NCBI RefSeq assembly: GCF_030272615.1
Contig: NC_081406.1
Location: 475,002,900 to 475,066,899, forward strand
Source: Cryptomeria japonica
Lineage: Eukaryota; Streptophyta; Pinopsida; Cupressales; Cupressaceae
Direction: 5' to 3'
Length of the DNA: 64,000 nucleotides
A program made the position numbers and the translations under genes. Positions 47,367 to 60,400 of the stretch are shown piece after piece. Every line of letters begins with the position of its first letter. Position 1 is the stretch's first letter. The notes below the pieces were generated by a model. It searched no databases, had not been told where the DNA came from, and saw nothing but the letters and a program-made list of their open reading frames with translations.

Positions 47367-47964
47367 TTAAATATATAAATATATATATATAATTTTACAT
47401 TATTTTTAATCCATTAAGAATTATCTCCCCAAGATAATAGTTAATCTGCTTCCCAACCCTAATTAGGGTTTAATATTTTTTTTTTTACACATATTAATAA
47501 CTCTGAAAACTATCATAATATTTTATTTCATTTACCCTAGCCCTAACCGGGCTAGGGTTTAATCCATTTTTTGCTTATCACTGAGTATTTTTTTTACAAG
47601 GCCGAAACCCCAAGGCAGCGGCCATTTTTGTTGCAGGTTCAAAGAAGGCGACAGGGAGGGCCGAGGCGCCACTGTGTGGGCGCACAGTGGGCACCGCGGC
47701 ACCACTGTGTGTCCACATAGTGGGCGCCGCTAGCGGCTCACACCACTGTGTGGCCACACAGTGGCGGCCGCGGCCGTCCACTGTGTGTCCACATAGTGGT
47801 AGCCGAGCGGCCCGCACTGTGTGTTCACACAGTGGGCGCCGCGCGGCCCTCACTGTGCGTACACACAGTGGGGCCTGCGTGGAACCCAATTTCCCCGTTT
47901 TTTTTTAATTTATTTTTTTATTAAAATATATTATATATAAATATATATATATGTATATATATAA

Positions 47965-48031
<67 letters not shown>

Positions 48032-48080
48032 AATTTATATATATAAAAGTTTTAAGGGTGAATATATATATATATATATT
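47327..48080. repeat. (AT)n runs on both sides of the GC-rich array in B
   Basis: Nearly pure AT/ATT runs lie at 47327-47396 and 47922-48080. Between them lies the GC-rich block 47585-47885, giving an extreme local change in base composition. Confidence 0.9.
47670..47870. repeat. Array of six 20-bp palindromes, about 36-bp spacing
   Basis: CACTGTGTGnnCACACAGTG or near variants start at 47670, 47703, 47744, 47779, 47815 and 47851 (spacing 33, 41, 35, 36 and 36 bp), separated by CG-rich spacers such as GGCGCCGC. Each unit can form a hairpin or act as a symmetric protein-binding site. Copies differ by one or two bases, often in matching positions on both arms. Confidence 0.95.
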
Positions 48081-51000
48081 TAAATAAGATTTACATACAA
48101 AATAACAATGGGAAACACATTATGTAAATCCAAAATTACATGTGCACAAATAAACATTTAAGTATATATATATATAAATAATTGATATATAACTTAGGCT
48201 CTTTTATTTATTTATTCTAATTGCTGATAAAAGAATAGAAGTAGATCTTTTGCTAAACTTTTATTCTAACACTTTTTTTTTTCTTAAAATACATCATACT
48301 ATTCTGAATTAAACGCATTCATTGATTTTTCCACTAATAAAACAATTACTTAAAACACTTTTTTTTTTTTTTAATACTTAGAATTCTTCAGCAAAATAAC
48401 TCATACTTTTCGACAAGTAGAATATAGATAAAATTTATTTGAAACTAATTTTTCCATAATACAAAAGAAGGTTTTACATGTAACTCAAAGAGGCTTTTTT
48501 TTTTTTTTTTGAAACCCAAACAGAAGTAGAAATAACACAAGCTTTTTTTTTTTACAACTCCAAGATATTCTGCAAATTTTACAGGATGTTTCTTTGTTTA
48601 GCTACAACAATAAACCTCAAGTCTATTTTCAAGAATTACAACTTGCTTCTCTTTTCTATGAATGTGGCATACTTCTATAACAAATTTAAACAAATATTTG
48701 CAACTGGATTTAAGTATCTTCAACAATAATCTTCTGTGTCTTTTCATGGTTCCTATTCTCTTTCTCCTGACTTTCCTGCATAATAGAAGATACAAATATG
48801 ACCACGGAGTGCTCACCTCCCAGCCTAGGCTAACTGGTAGCCACCCTCGAGCTCGGAGAACCAATTCCTAGACGGGTAACATACAGGCAAACACATAGAA
48901 GGCAATGCATACAGATTATCAGACACACTCCCAACTTGGCTTCACAGCACCACACTTTGGTGATGATCTTTTCAAAGGGTGGTAGTGGACCAATACCCTG
49001 AGGAGAACTGCAAGTGTAAAATAAACAAGAAGCCACCTCATGGCACAATAAATATATCAAGAATCTCAACCCCTTATTCCTTATGCCCCCCAAAGGCATT
49101 CTAGCCTTATATCCCTCCTTATGACCCCCATTGCACAAACAGGCCATGCAGCAAGGGTCACACAAAGATCCCTTGTGATCGCTCTCACAAGAGAGTCTCT
49201 CACTCGAGGGTTGTCACTGCTACCACCCACAAGATCCTCTTCTCTCTCAAGAGTAAGAGGTCTTGAGGAAACTCCCAAAACACAACACAAATCATAATGC
49301 AAAAATACCAAAAGATTTTTCAACAAAAACATTCAAGAACACAGATTTCTTACACCAACAAACTTCCAGACATAAGCAAGAAGAAGACATTATAATGAAT
49401 AACTGAAACCAACCTTAATCTGCCCAAAGGTATTATGATATTTGATGAAGAGCTGCCCAATCCACGAATCTTTTTCCTTCTACCCTTAATCAATTTTTCT
49501 ATTCCATAACATTATTTTCTTTTCAAAATTTCTCGTCTCCAAAAATGGAGAGTGGGTGATTACCCTCAAAATCTCAAGATCTTGCTTAAGAAGCTCACTC
49601 TCTGAGTTCTCACAAGTTTCTAAAAACCAAAAGGGAAAGAAAGCAAAAATGCAAAAAGACTCCCATTCGAATAAGAAAAATCTAAATTAGATTTAACTTC
49701 TAAATTTTCAATTTTCGCACAACTCAAAAAAGCCAATTTTTAAAGCATTAAAAAGATCATTATAAAGTAGAAACTTGCCTAAAATTACCCTAACCCCTAG
49801 GTATACCTCATGGGCTTTATGAAACCCTATTAAACTACCCCTAGGTGTTCATTTAATGCATTTTAAACCCCTCTGAAGTTTATTTTCGGGTCAAACATAA
49901 GTTGACCACCCCAAATATTATATTCCCAAAGTATTTATGACAACACATTATTTTATTTAAGAAGAACTATAATTAAACACTTTCCCACCAAGAAACAAAA
50001 TAAAACATTTAAATTTAAATCCACACATGTGTCAAGTGACACAAATAAAACACTTTTACAAAAATAAAACATGAAATTGTCTCTTGTGGTTTAACACAAT
50101 AAATTTAAATAACACTTAACACTCATGCAGCATATACTGTTACGAATAAAATACAACACAAACGGGGTGTTGTCTCTCCAAATAGACAAACCCTGGCTTA
50201 CGAACATACATAAGTCTAGGTTTGATTCTCCGTAATTTTCCATGGTCACATGGTAAATTTCCTGCGCATCTCAATTTACACATTAGTACTTCCAAATATC
50301 CATATATAATATAATTCAATAATATAACAATACACATCATTACTTGCATACAATTTTCATCTGCACAGATTGAATACATCTTTTATCAAGCAAATTCACA
50401 TAAGCAATTTCATCCCAATTCACATAAACTAAACATACATCATAGTTCTATATTCAGAGTAAAGTCCTGCAAATTCAATAACGACATCTATCATTGCAAT
50501 ATCATCCTATCTAACAATCATGTAGTGTTCTATCTCATAAAGCATATAAGTAAATCACCAAATCATAGCAAGGTTATCCAAATCCTGAAATCATATAGGT
50601 TCTAAGTCTCAAAAAGCATCAAAATAAAGTATCCATCATAGTCTAAATATAAAATCCACTAAATGTCAGACTAAGTCGAGGTGAGGCCTCACAAGGCATT
50701 TTTATGCTCCTTAGAATGATGATACTCATAATAGGAATTATCATTCCACCAATTAGGTTTTACTGGTAGTTATTCTTTTATCTTAGGCAACTTGATATAA
50801 TCTTTTTGGAGCAATTGTTTACTGATTCAATGGGTTCTCCCAATGGCATAAACATTTTGGGATGCACATCTCTTGATCTCAAAGGTTTGCGTTGTTGACC
50901 TTGTTGTTGAATCATGTTGGTCATCTGATTTTCTTGTTGATTTTGTTGTTGAGTTTGGTTAGGTGTTCGAGTATTAGGAACAATTAGTCCTTGTAGGGTG

Positions 51001-53585
51001 ATTTTTGGCTTTTTGTTACTGATTGTTCTTATGTCGACAACTCCATCATTCGTGACATTCTTGTTTCTAGACCAATATTTAATCTTGTCATTTCAGTTGT
51101 TTAAATTATTTTTATCTTTATTGGTTTTAATGACTCCCTTTGACAGAAGAACATTCTCAATGTTTATTCCCTTTTTAATGAGCTTTTCAATGATTCTAGT
51201 GCTCTTGATCTTTAGCTCATACATCATCTCTGGTACTATATTCTGAATGAATAAAATTAGTTGTTGTTCCTTAGGAATGTCAAAGGGACACTAACTAACC
51301 AAACTTCACCATCATTGCAAGAAGTTAACCAAGGATTATCTTAGTTTTTGTTTGGTTTCACATATGTCTGACATGGTGAGCTCATTATCAATATTGAAGG
51401 CAAAGTGACAAATAAACTTCTTAGCCAATTCATTCCATGTTTTGATATTACCAGGAAGTTGAGCATACCAATCCATAGCTTGTCAAGCGAGGTTTCAAGG
51501 AAAAAGACCCATGAGATATGTATCATCATGATGTACTTCTATGCATGATGCATAAAAGGCACAAATATGATTCTTAGGGTTTCCCCTTCCTTTATATTTT
51601 TCAAAGGTCGGTGCTTCAAAATTCTTGAGTAAAGGAGGCATGTACAAACTCTTATCAAATGGATTAGGACATACATATTTTTTGGTGTAAAAATTCTTTG
51701 TCCCTTTTGTTTGTAAGGCCTCAACTTGTTGTTGCAATTTCTCAACTTGTTGCATCAATGCGTTAGAATATGATAATTTTAGTTTGTTATCGTTCATGCC
51801 TAAATGTCCTCTTTGTTGATACATGGTTCCACCAAATGGATTATGATGTTTAGACACCACTATTTTTGGAGTACTTACCTCTGACACATTTTTATGTTGC
51901 TCATGTTGTTGTGCCATCACCATGTTTTGATATTGATTCGCTAGTTGTGCCTATTGGGATGAGATTTCCATTTGCATTTGGATTGGTTGTTGAAATTGTG
52001 CCATAGGTTGATAGTAAACATTTCCTTGTTATTGTTGAGGCACATATTGATTATATTTCCCTTGTCCCGCATATTGGGAACTCATCTGATTTGCAGTCGA
52101 TATTGATTTCCCATTTGTTGGTATTGGCTTGTTTGTTGTTCAGGTTGTTGATATTGCATAGACATCTATTGGTTTTGTATTGGGATTTTTTGATTTGACA
52201 TTGGTTTTTGCACGCAATTGATGTTGATATTGAATGGGAATTTTTTTATTCTAACTTGGTTTTCCATGACCCAACAATCTTAATAAGTCATGAGTGTGAA
52301 CTTCAGGCTCTTTCTGTTTTCAACGTTTATCTTTTGGTATCATACTCACATTGGTTTGTTGTAGAGAATGCATAAATTCATATTGTTGTATGTTTATGTT
52401 AACTTGTGGCACCACATAAGGTATCGTAACTTGTGATACCAAAGGAGGTAGTTGTTGTTCACCAAAAGTGATAACCCAAGAACACCTGCAAATCTATCTA
52501 TGAGATAGCCAATCTCAATCAATGAAACACTTCAGGGCTTGGACAACATAACATAGGATCCTAATGATCCTCCTGCACTTCAGGTTCTACTAGACCTAGG
52601 GGGGGACACCCTTTTGATGCATTAAATACAACAATCACAAACATAAGACTGCATCAATGATAAGAAGACAAACCATTCCACAAGCTCACCAAATTAGGTA
52701 ACACGTACAGATGGGCTGGATCTTATACAAACAATAGGTGAAATAGAGCTTTGGAAGGATAGAACATTAACCCCTAAACATAAAGGGAAATAGATTTATC
52801 TTTTAAATTGTTTGATCTAAAAAAATCTCCAAACTTGCAAGACCAGTGCCTTATCCAAGGGCAACAGAGTCATATATCAAACTGTAAATGAAAGCATGTA
52901 TTGCAAATCTACCTTCATCATTAAATATCCCTGCATTAATGCCTTACAAAATTGCATACTCAGCTCACTCACAAAATCATCAGATCCAAAAATATATATC
53001 CCATCATCTATGATCTATTACAGAATTTAAATTCTTCCTTGAAGAATGCCTACAAACAACCACAACAATTTCCTTGAAATTGACAAACTTCAGCCTCCTT
53101 GAGGCTTCAATTTATAACAGAGAGATATACATTCAAAGACAAATTTTGTGTGAATTTGTGCATGCCTTACATACACAAGAACCTATAGCAAAACATCTAC
53201 AACAAGAATCAAACTCTATTCTCTGGAAAAGGACATTGCCCTGTACAATTTTGAAAAGAACTCAGAATTGGAAGCCATGAAAAAATGGAGCCCTTCTCCA
53301 AATTTCTGGAACCCTTACAAAATGAGAAGAATTGGGAATAAAAAGAGGAGGGAAGAAAATCAAATCTACAACTGAAATTGCCAAGTATCTCCTCTCTAAC
53401 TGAATCTCACTCCCATGGAAACTACTCTCAAAATATCCCACATTTGTCAAAATTAATTGCTTGGCTGGATTCCTCATTCCAAGAGCTTTTCGGTGATATA
53501 TAACACTTCATATTTTGGGCAAAAATGAGACCCTGAGTGAATTAATCCTCAACATGTGCACATCATTTAAATTTTTTGAATTTTA

Positions 53586-53734
53586 ATATAGTTTAAACTA
53601 TATCATTAATTTGCATTTAATTTTAATTTTTGCTCCTTTTGTGCCTGACGCCTTGCCACGTGGCGGGACTTGATTGGTCGATGGGGTCCACTAGGTTCCA
53701 CCTGGGATGACACCTCGTCACTCCGCCACGTGTC
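53586..53734. promoter_or_regulatory. Palindrome and G-box cluster in LTR C
   Basis: An 18-bp perfect palindrome ATATAGTTTAAACTATAT lies at 53586-53603. It is followed by two G-box-type ACGT sites, GCCACGTGGC (53655-53664) and GCCACGTGTC (53725-53734), with an inverted CCAAT (GATTGG) at about 53671. Two further CACACGTGGGCCC sites lie at 54260 and 54441. G-boxes bind bZIP and bHLH factors in plants; whether this is the LTR promoter is inferred. Confidence 0.5.
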
Positions 53735-53850
53735 CGCTTACTTGTCGTCCACCTAGGTGCCACCTCTGTGCCACATCATCACCACCTCATCGGGGCCCGC
53801 CTACTGGACCGCTGACTGGACCTGCCACTTGTGTGCCACCTGGCTTTTGC

Positions 53851-54454
53851 TATTTCGTGGCCTTTATCCGGCGTGCATCTCCACTCCACAAAATCACACG
53901 AGCCCTTGATCTTCATCAAACCTGCATGTTCTTTAACCTTGCTCATTTTCACCATTTTGCATTTCGATATTTCGCGGATCTTAACTGGCAAGCAACTTTC
54001 CTTCGTAAAGCAGCACGGATCATTTGATCTCTCGAAACATGCATGATCTTTACCTCTTTTCACTGTTTCCTAGGGTTTAACTCGCATGCATCTTCGGCTC
54101 GCGAAATCATGCGCTTCATCAGATCCTCTGCAACCTATTCACTAGTTAAGTCGACCTTTCTCTGCAAAATTTGCCTGTTTACCTCGGGAAGCATGCCTAT
54201 GTGGGGTCCACCTGGTCACTGCTCAGTCACCTCCTCTGGTCACCTTGCGATTTGTGCCCACACGTGGGCCCATCTTCGGCTCACAAAATCATGCGCTTCG
54301 TCAGATCCTCTGCAACCTGCTCACTGGTAAAGTCGACCTTTCTCTGCAAAATTTGCCTGTTTACCTCGGGAAGCATGCCTATGTGGGGTCCACCTGGTCG
54401 CTGCTCAGTCACCTCCTCTGGTCACCTTGAGATCCATGCCCACACGTGGGCCCA
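53851..54454. repeat. Nested tandem duplications in LTR C
   Basis: A recent 182-bp duplication (54089-54270 and 54271-54452) differs at only a few positions. Upstream, 53851-53968 and 53969-54085 are older roughly 118-bp units related to each other (TATTTCG-GG at both starts) and to the head of the 182-bp unit. Open frames here come from GC content. Confidence 0.85.
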
Positions 54455-57400
54455 CCTTGGGCACCCATAGGCACCATCCATCAAAAGCCCAGATGGCTTT
54501 GACATTATAGATGTGTGTGATTTTGCATATAAACACCAAAATAGACCATTTCCCAGTCAATGTGGGATAATGTTGTTTGCCCAGAAACTGCATTTTGAAG
54601 CTTTCCTCCTAGGTTTTGATGGTGTTTTCAGTCTGAAACTTGAATGCCTTCCTCTCCAAACTCCATCCATGCAGAGGCTGCATTTGAAAACTTTTATGCC
54701 CCTTCCAAACACCATGGCTGAGCAAACTTGGGGTTTTCATGCTATCTCCACATGTCACGTGAAAAGGCGGAGAACCTGAATGTGCTTGCAAAACGTTTTA
54801 ATTTCACCCATACCCTATCCATTCTCCACGCATTTTCTTCAAAGGCTTCTACGTAGCTCCTTCACCATCCTCCATGGTAAACTCCACACATTCAGCTCCA
54901 TGTCACGCAGAGGGGAAATTGGGTGATCATTTGCCTGCACATTGAGTTTGAAGGTTTGTGCAACTACCAAGACCATGTGAGGGGGGCGATTTGAAATCAA
55001 AATTGCTCATTGCATTCACTTGAAACGTTTACTGCTAATGCCTCCATTGAATTTATTTATAATCATCTACAACTCAAAACACATGACATCTCTTTCCTGA
55101 AACTCACGGCAAGGGAAAATGGATACAAAATGTGTTTGTTGAGGGGTTTCTACAGTAGCTAAATTCAACGCCCAACCACAGTAGGGAGGAGAAAAAAAAG
55201 ATACTTCACATCTTCATTTGAAAGTCTCTGCAGCTGCTGCAACGTTTCATGTAAAGAGGATGTTAGCAAAATCACAGTATTTGGCTTTGAGCTACCAAGG
55301 CATATGCCAAAACTCTAATGGCCATGCCTTCCAATTCTTACATCCATCTGAAATGGATGAGACCCTTACAGATTGAGACACCAACTTGCTTTCAAAAATC
55401 AAACACAGTGATGCATTGGCTGCAGATCATTCACCAATTTTAAGAATGTAGTGCTCTGGTGTGAGGCCAAATTTGTCCCCAATTGTAAAGGAGATAGTTA
55501 GCATGCTCGACATTTTGTCACAATAGTTTCCTCCCTCCTGGTTTTACTTTATATTTAAAACATATAAACATATAGTTTAAGATATCAATTTAAAACTTGA
55601 TTCAAAAACCTCGGGAAACTACAAGTCAGGTCAGGCCCCAAAGTGGGTCTGACTAAAAGAAATTTTGTTTCCATTCAACTGACTTTTGAAATGACTCACG
55701 GACCTCGAACATACCTCTGGAAATGATCGACATCATTTTCGGATCATCAGACTGAATTTTGCAACCTTCAGGCAATTATGCCACATTTTTGCATTTAATC
55801 GCGAAGAAGTAATTTTCAAACCTGTCAAAACACCTTTTTGGATCTCCCCATCTGACAGGCGTGTACTCTGATATGAAAGAATGAAATCTACCAAATGGTT
55901 TCTCAAGACAAGTCCTGAGTGAAGAGATATTAATCGGCGAAAATGGCCAACTAGTTTTGTCGACACTGCGGACCTGATGAAGTCAATGTTCTGGAAACAC
56001 ATGATGCCTTTCTCAAAAATATCAAATGACCTCCGTAGGCCCTCAAATTTGAAACACGGGTACCTTGAAGTACATATTAAAACTTTGAATTCTCATTTTG
56101 ATTGAAAGACTGACAGGATGCAAATGGTACGCTTATGAAAATGGCTACATTAACTGATAAAGCACTGAAAGTACGGATAACTGAAAATGATAGCTAAATG
56201 AACCCTTTTGCAAACCGACTAAACGGATTGGTAGGAGCCTGAAATTGGAAACATAACTCATCATTTATATCAGCATTAACCCAGAAGAAACATTTTGGCA
56301 TGACACCCACTAAGGCAACTTTTACACTTATGCCAAGCAGGCCTCCGACTAGTTGTCGAAACAGGGACTAGTCAAACCACACAAACTGCAAACGGATTTG
56401 GCTTTGAAAACTGAGAAAATGGATTCGTTAGGACTTGCAATTTTGCAGACTAACTCACACTTATGCATATAATTGAATCCATTTTGAAATTCTCCATGAC
56501 AATCAACAGGGCAAAAGATGTAATTGCTCAAAGTAGGCTACTCAATAAAATCTGCATTTGTGCCTAAAATGCACTTTCAGCTCACCCCTTGAAATGGGTA
56601 CCTGGTAAACTTATCCAAACTAAATTTTGAAAGTTGCACATCACTACATAGGCCAAATGAAAGGTGTAGGACATAAATCCCGAGCCTTACCCTTCGAAAA
56701 TCAACTGGCTCCATTTTGCCCTCTCTCTATCTAGGCCACCTAAATGAGATTAGGTGCCTTTTTGAACATGCAGAGCAAAATTTTTGAAATGGGCCTCTAA
56801 ACTCGACTCAATTTTAATGAGTCCCAACAGTAGTGTTGCTTGTTGCTTGATAAGAAGATTTTGTTGTGTTTGGTTTACTTGAAGATTACTTTCCATGGGA
56901 TAACATGAAATGACTAAAGAACTTTTTTGCCCACTAATTTGTTGTGTTTGGGAATTTCTAGTTGAACAATGCATAGTCATAATAAAAGGCACTAGTTGGT
57001 CACTCAAATTTTGTAATAAATTTTGGCTTGTTTGCACATAGCCTGTCATATGTGTGGAACTTGGTTGCACATAAATGCCCTGTTGTGATTTTTAATTTGT
57101 TTGCACATTGATAATTTGTTTTTGTGTGTTAATGTCTTGCACATAGAGAATATATGACATCCTTGTAGTGAAGGTCTCTTGCATCTCTTGTTGCGAACTG
57201 ATTTGAGGAACTTGAGATGTTTTGGGTGAAAATGTGCTTTTCATAGTTCCTTTCGTCACAGTTGCTAGTAATAATACATTCTTATTTTACACAAGTTGAG
57301 TTGTATTGAACAATGGGTTATTTATTGCTTCAAATATTGACTTTGGGGGAATCTCTAGACTTAAACTCTTGAATCTACACTTCTCAAGTAATGTTATTGG

Positions 57401-57479
57401 AGCCCCATGTTGTAAATTAAGCTCATTTTGAGAAGGCTTAGATTTTGATGGATTGAATGATTTAAGTTGCAATTGAATA

Positions 57480-60400
57480 TCATCTTGATATTATGATATT
57501 AGGATGAATTTTTTTTTAATAATCTTGAAATATTTCATGGGACTCCTCTTAAGAAACTTGTCCATTAACATCCATTTTTTTTGGAAATCTTGGGATCATT
57601 AATAGCCATATCCAATTCTATTGAGGAGTCTGAATCAGTGGATGAGTTTGATTGCTCATCTAAATAATTTTCTTTTTGAAGGTTCGTGGTTGATCCAAAG
57701 CTTTGTAAGATATTTGTTTCCTCATATGAATTTGATTCTTGTTGGACATTTTCTTGCTTAATTGGTTGAAATCAAATGACACATTTTCTGCTGGTGTTGG
57801 TGGTACACTTCCACATCCTAGTTTCATTGGCACAAATATGGGTTCATAGTGTGGTGGTGGTCCTAATTATACAATCCCATATTCTGGTAATGTATTTCTA
57901 GAAGGACCCACATTTGGATCTACATCTATTTGTTGTATTTGATAATGTTGAACTTGTGTTGTTGGTAAATCATCCATTAGGGAAGTCATGGCTTGATATG
58001 TAGACTCTTGAGGCTTCTTGGATTTTTACCTTGTTTCAAAAGGTATGTCACTATATTGTATTATTGGGATTTTGAATTGTAAGGGTGGAATGAGATGCAA
58101 CTAAGGGAGTGACAAATGCAATCCTAAAAGTGAAAATCCAACTTATGCTTTTGGACCTTTTTGAAGTTTTGGGATGACAATGGGATGCAACTAGGTGCAA
58201 TCTTAGAGAATGATGATGCAATCTAAGGATGAGAATTCAATCTATTTTTTGGTCTTTTTGACAAATTAGACTAAGGAATGACAAGATGCAATCATAAAGG
58301 ATTATAATGCAAGCTATGATTTTGGAGATTTTGATAAACTTTTAGGAATGCTAACATAAAGATGTAACCTTTGGAGATTGAAATGAAGTAAATACCTTAA
58401 ATGAAAAAGAACAAAAGGATCAAATGACAAGTGTCTCACCTATTTCTTGGATGCTAAGCTAAGGCTTGACAAGACAATATCTCCCCCTAGGGTTTGACAT
58501 GATAATATTGACAAGAGGATACGACAAGTTCAAGATCTCCCACCAATGACTCGGGGTATAATCTAAAGATTTGATTTTTAGAGTTTACAAAACCTGGCTT
58601 AGAGCTCTAAGGTTTAAATTAAGGATACAAAGGAAAATGTCAACAACTAAGATGATAATGACTAGATTGGACTACACCAATACCTACACTTAGGACAATG
58701 AAAGGATGAGGCTAAGACCTAGGAAATTATTTTAAGACCTAGATGCAAAAAGACAATGACAATGCAATAGACCACTAAGAAGGGAAATGAATATGTTCTA
58801 AGATCTAAATTGGGCAATGCAATGAGTAATAAAGTTTATGCAAAGCCTAACCTAAAGTGACATGGATGTGCAAAACAAACAACCTAAGTTTTTTATAAGC
58901 CATATTTTTTTAAATTAGGATGATAGCTTAAATGTCTGACACAAGTTTTGATTTACATGACCTTTTTAAACTTTGTTACCAGGTTTTTGGATGTGACTTG
59001 TTTTGGTGTGGTTTTTGTTTTGAAAGTTTTATGGTAAGCACACATGCAAGACAAAGTAGACAAAATTGTTGTTTGACTTCTTGAATTTAAAATAAAAATA
59101 CTTGTAAACATACAACGTAGGATTTGGAAAAGGAAATTCTCATTGAGGCCCCTGCTACAATAAAATATTGCATACAATATGGAAAGATATAAGTTTGGTG
59201 GCACTAGCTCCCCCTTACATGACACACACTTCTCGGGCTCACCAAACTTTGAATTTCTAAAGACCCGAATATCTCAAGAATTTTTCTCTTATATTGAAGA
59301 GTACATGAGGGGTATCTATGGGATACAATATGTATTCCTTGAATCAACAAGTAGAGGGCAACTAGCTGATAAAACATTGCTTCGTAGTAGGGGTCCTTCA
59401 AAGTTCCTAGTGTGTACCCATGCGATAGTGACTCACTTGAGAGCTTATCCCAATCCTCTCTAAAGTATTTTTATGCATCTCACGCGAATGTGGATATTGA
59501 GAGAATCGTCGGTGTATATGCACGTCACCAAGTAGCTTCAACTTTCACCTAAGCCTTTTTTATATAGAATACCGAAGTAATGTACCACTTGTGTCATTGC
59601 CTCTCACAAATTGGGAGGCATACCCTTCTACAAAAATAAAAAAATTGAGCATTATTGATCACTTTTATCTTACACCCAAGATTTCGAAGGCAAGCAGAGA
59701 AGATACTAAGTGTAATGGTGGGTCCACTCCACACAATGTAGATGCATAAAGCACATAAAACAATCGATCTTTTACCCATTATGAGATTGAAATATGATTT
59801 AAGCTAATAAACACAAACACTTTGTTCCGAATTCTTTCTTTGACTACATCCTACATCATATACATTAGTATTTTGTACTCTAAACTTTGACTTACATTTG
59901 CCACAAAGCTGCCAACAACGTTGGGAACTCAAGAACTATAATCACCAAAACCATATTGTAATCTTAAGCCAAGGCAGATGTATTATTTTCATAGTCAAAC
60001 ATGTTGAAGATTACAAAAAATGTGTCTTAGATAACCATGATTAAATTAATCCATTGAAGTTGTTATTCTTTGACCTCCTAGATTAATCTATTTGAAACCT
60101 GTCCATTTACCACCCTAGATTAATCTAGATGGAAGTTGCATGAATGCAAGATTAATTTACCAACCTAAATTAATCTAGATGAAAGTTGCATGAATGCAAG
60201 ATTGATTTACCAATCTAAATTAAGCTAGGTGAAATTTGCATGAATGCAAGATTGATTTACCAACCTAAATTAATCTAGATGAAAGTTGCATGAATGCAAG
60301 ATTAATTTACCAACCTAAATTAAGCTAGATGAAATTTGCATAATTCTTTGAAAAGTTTGTCTTTTACAACAACGAAATTAAAAACACCATAAAATTTCTA

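Larger units (their letters stand above)
46791..50693 (-). mobile_element. Solo LTR B, 3903 bp, TSD AGGCA
   Basis: Perfect AGGCA flanks occur at 46786-46790 and 50694-50698. The + strand ends are TGTCATGCCC and GAGGCCTCACA. It is homologous to A in reverse orientation, so sense is taken as -. It interrupts the gag of D without disturbing the host frame. Inside are long (AT)n runs (47327-47396 and 47922-48080), poly(T) blocks at 48360-48560 and the palindrome array. No coding domain, PBS or second LTR is found, hence solo LTR. Confidence 0.9.
52453..56829. mobile_element. Solo LTR C, 4377 bp, TSD GTAGT
   Basis: Perfect GTAGT flanks occur at 52448-52452 and 56830-56834. Terminal inverted TGTTG and CAACA. 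It interrupts the gag of D in its Gln-rich region and the host frame continues across it. No PBS, gag or pol is recognisable inside. I see no similarity to A, B or E1, so it belongs to a different family and its orientation is unknown. It might instead be a pol-less element of unusual type, but no internal pair of LTRs is visible. Confidence 0.85.
46481..57472 (-). pseudogene. D gag, interrupted by solo LTRs C and B
   Basis: The N-terminal part is Gln-rich (57472-57287 and 57070-56835). It is cut by C (52453-56829) and resumes at 52447. The gag core is at 51923-51300 (PFDKSLYMPP, FEKYKGRGNPKNHICAFY, then MDWYAQLPG and WNELAK-F in a shifted frame). It is cut again by B (46791-50693) just inside a Cys/His region (EYHHSKEHKN on one side, CFQLKHIIQDLLDQG on the other) that precedes a DPP motif. 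At both insertions the coding frame runs straight across when the LTR and one target copy are skipped. gag forms the particle; this copy has many stops and is not functional. Confidence 0.8.

Noticed and set aside
47670-47870. CRISPR-like array (about 20-bp repeats, regular spacing)
   Set aside because: Units are palindromes inside a plant LTR, spacers are short CG-rich and similar to each other, and there are no cas genes.
47578-47908. Open frames with a repeated TQWRP/HTVRAAR-like pattern
   Set aside because: They are translations of the palindrome array in LTR B, readable on both strands, so compositional.
54043-54470. Repeated 60-amino-acid frame in LTR C
   Set aside because: Explained by the 182-bp DNA duplication; no conserved protein feature.
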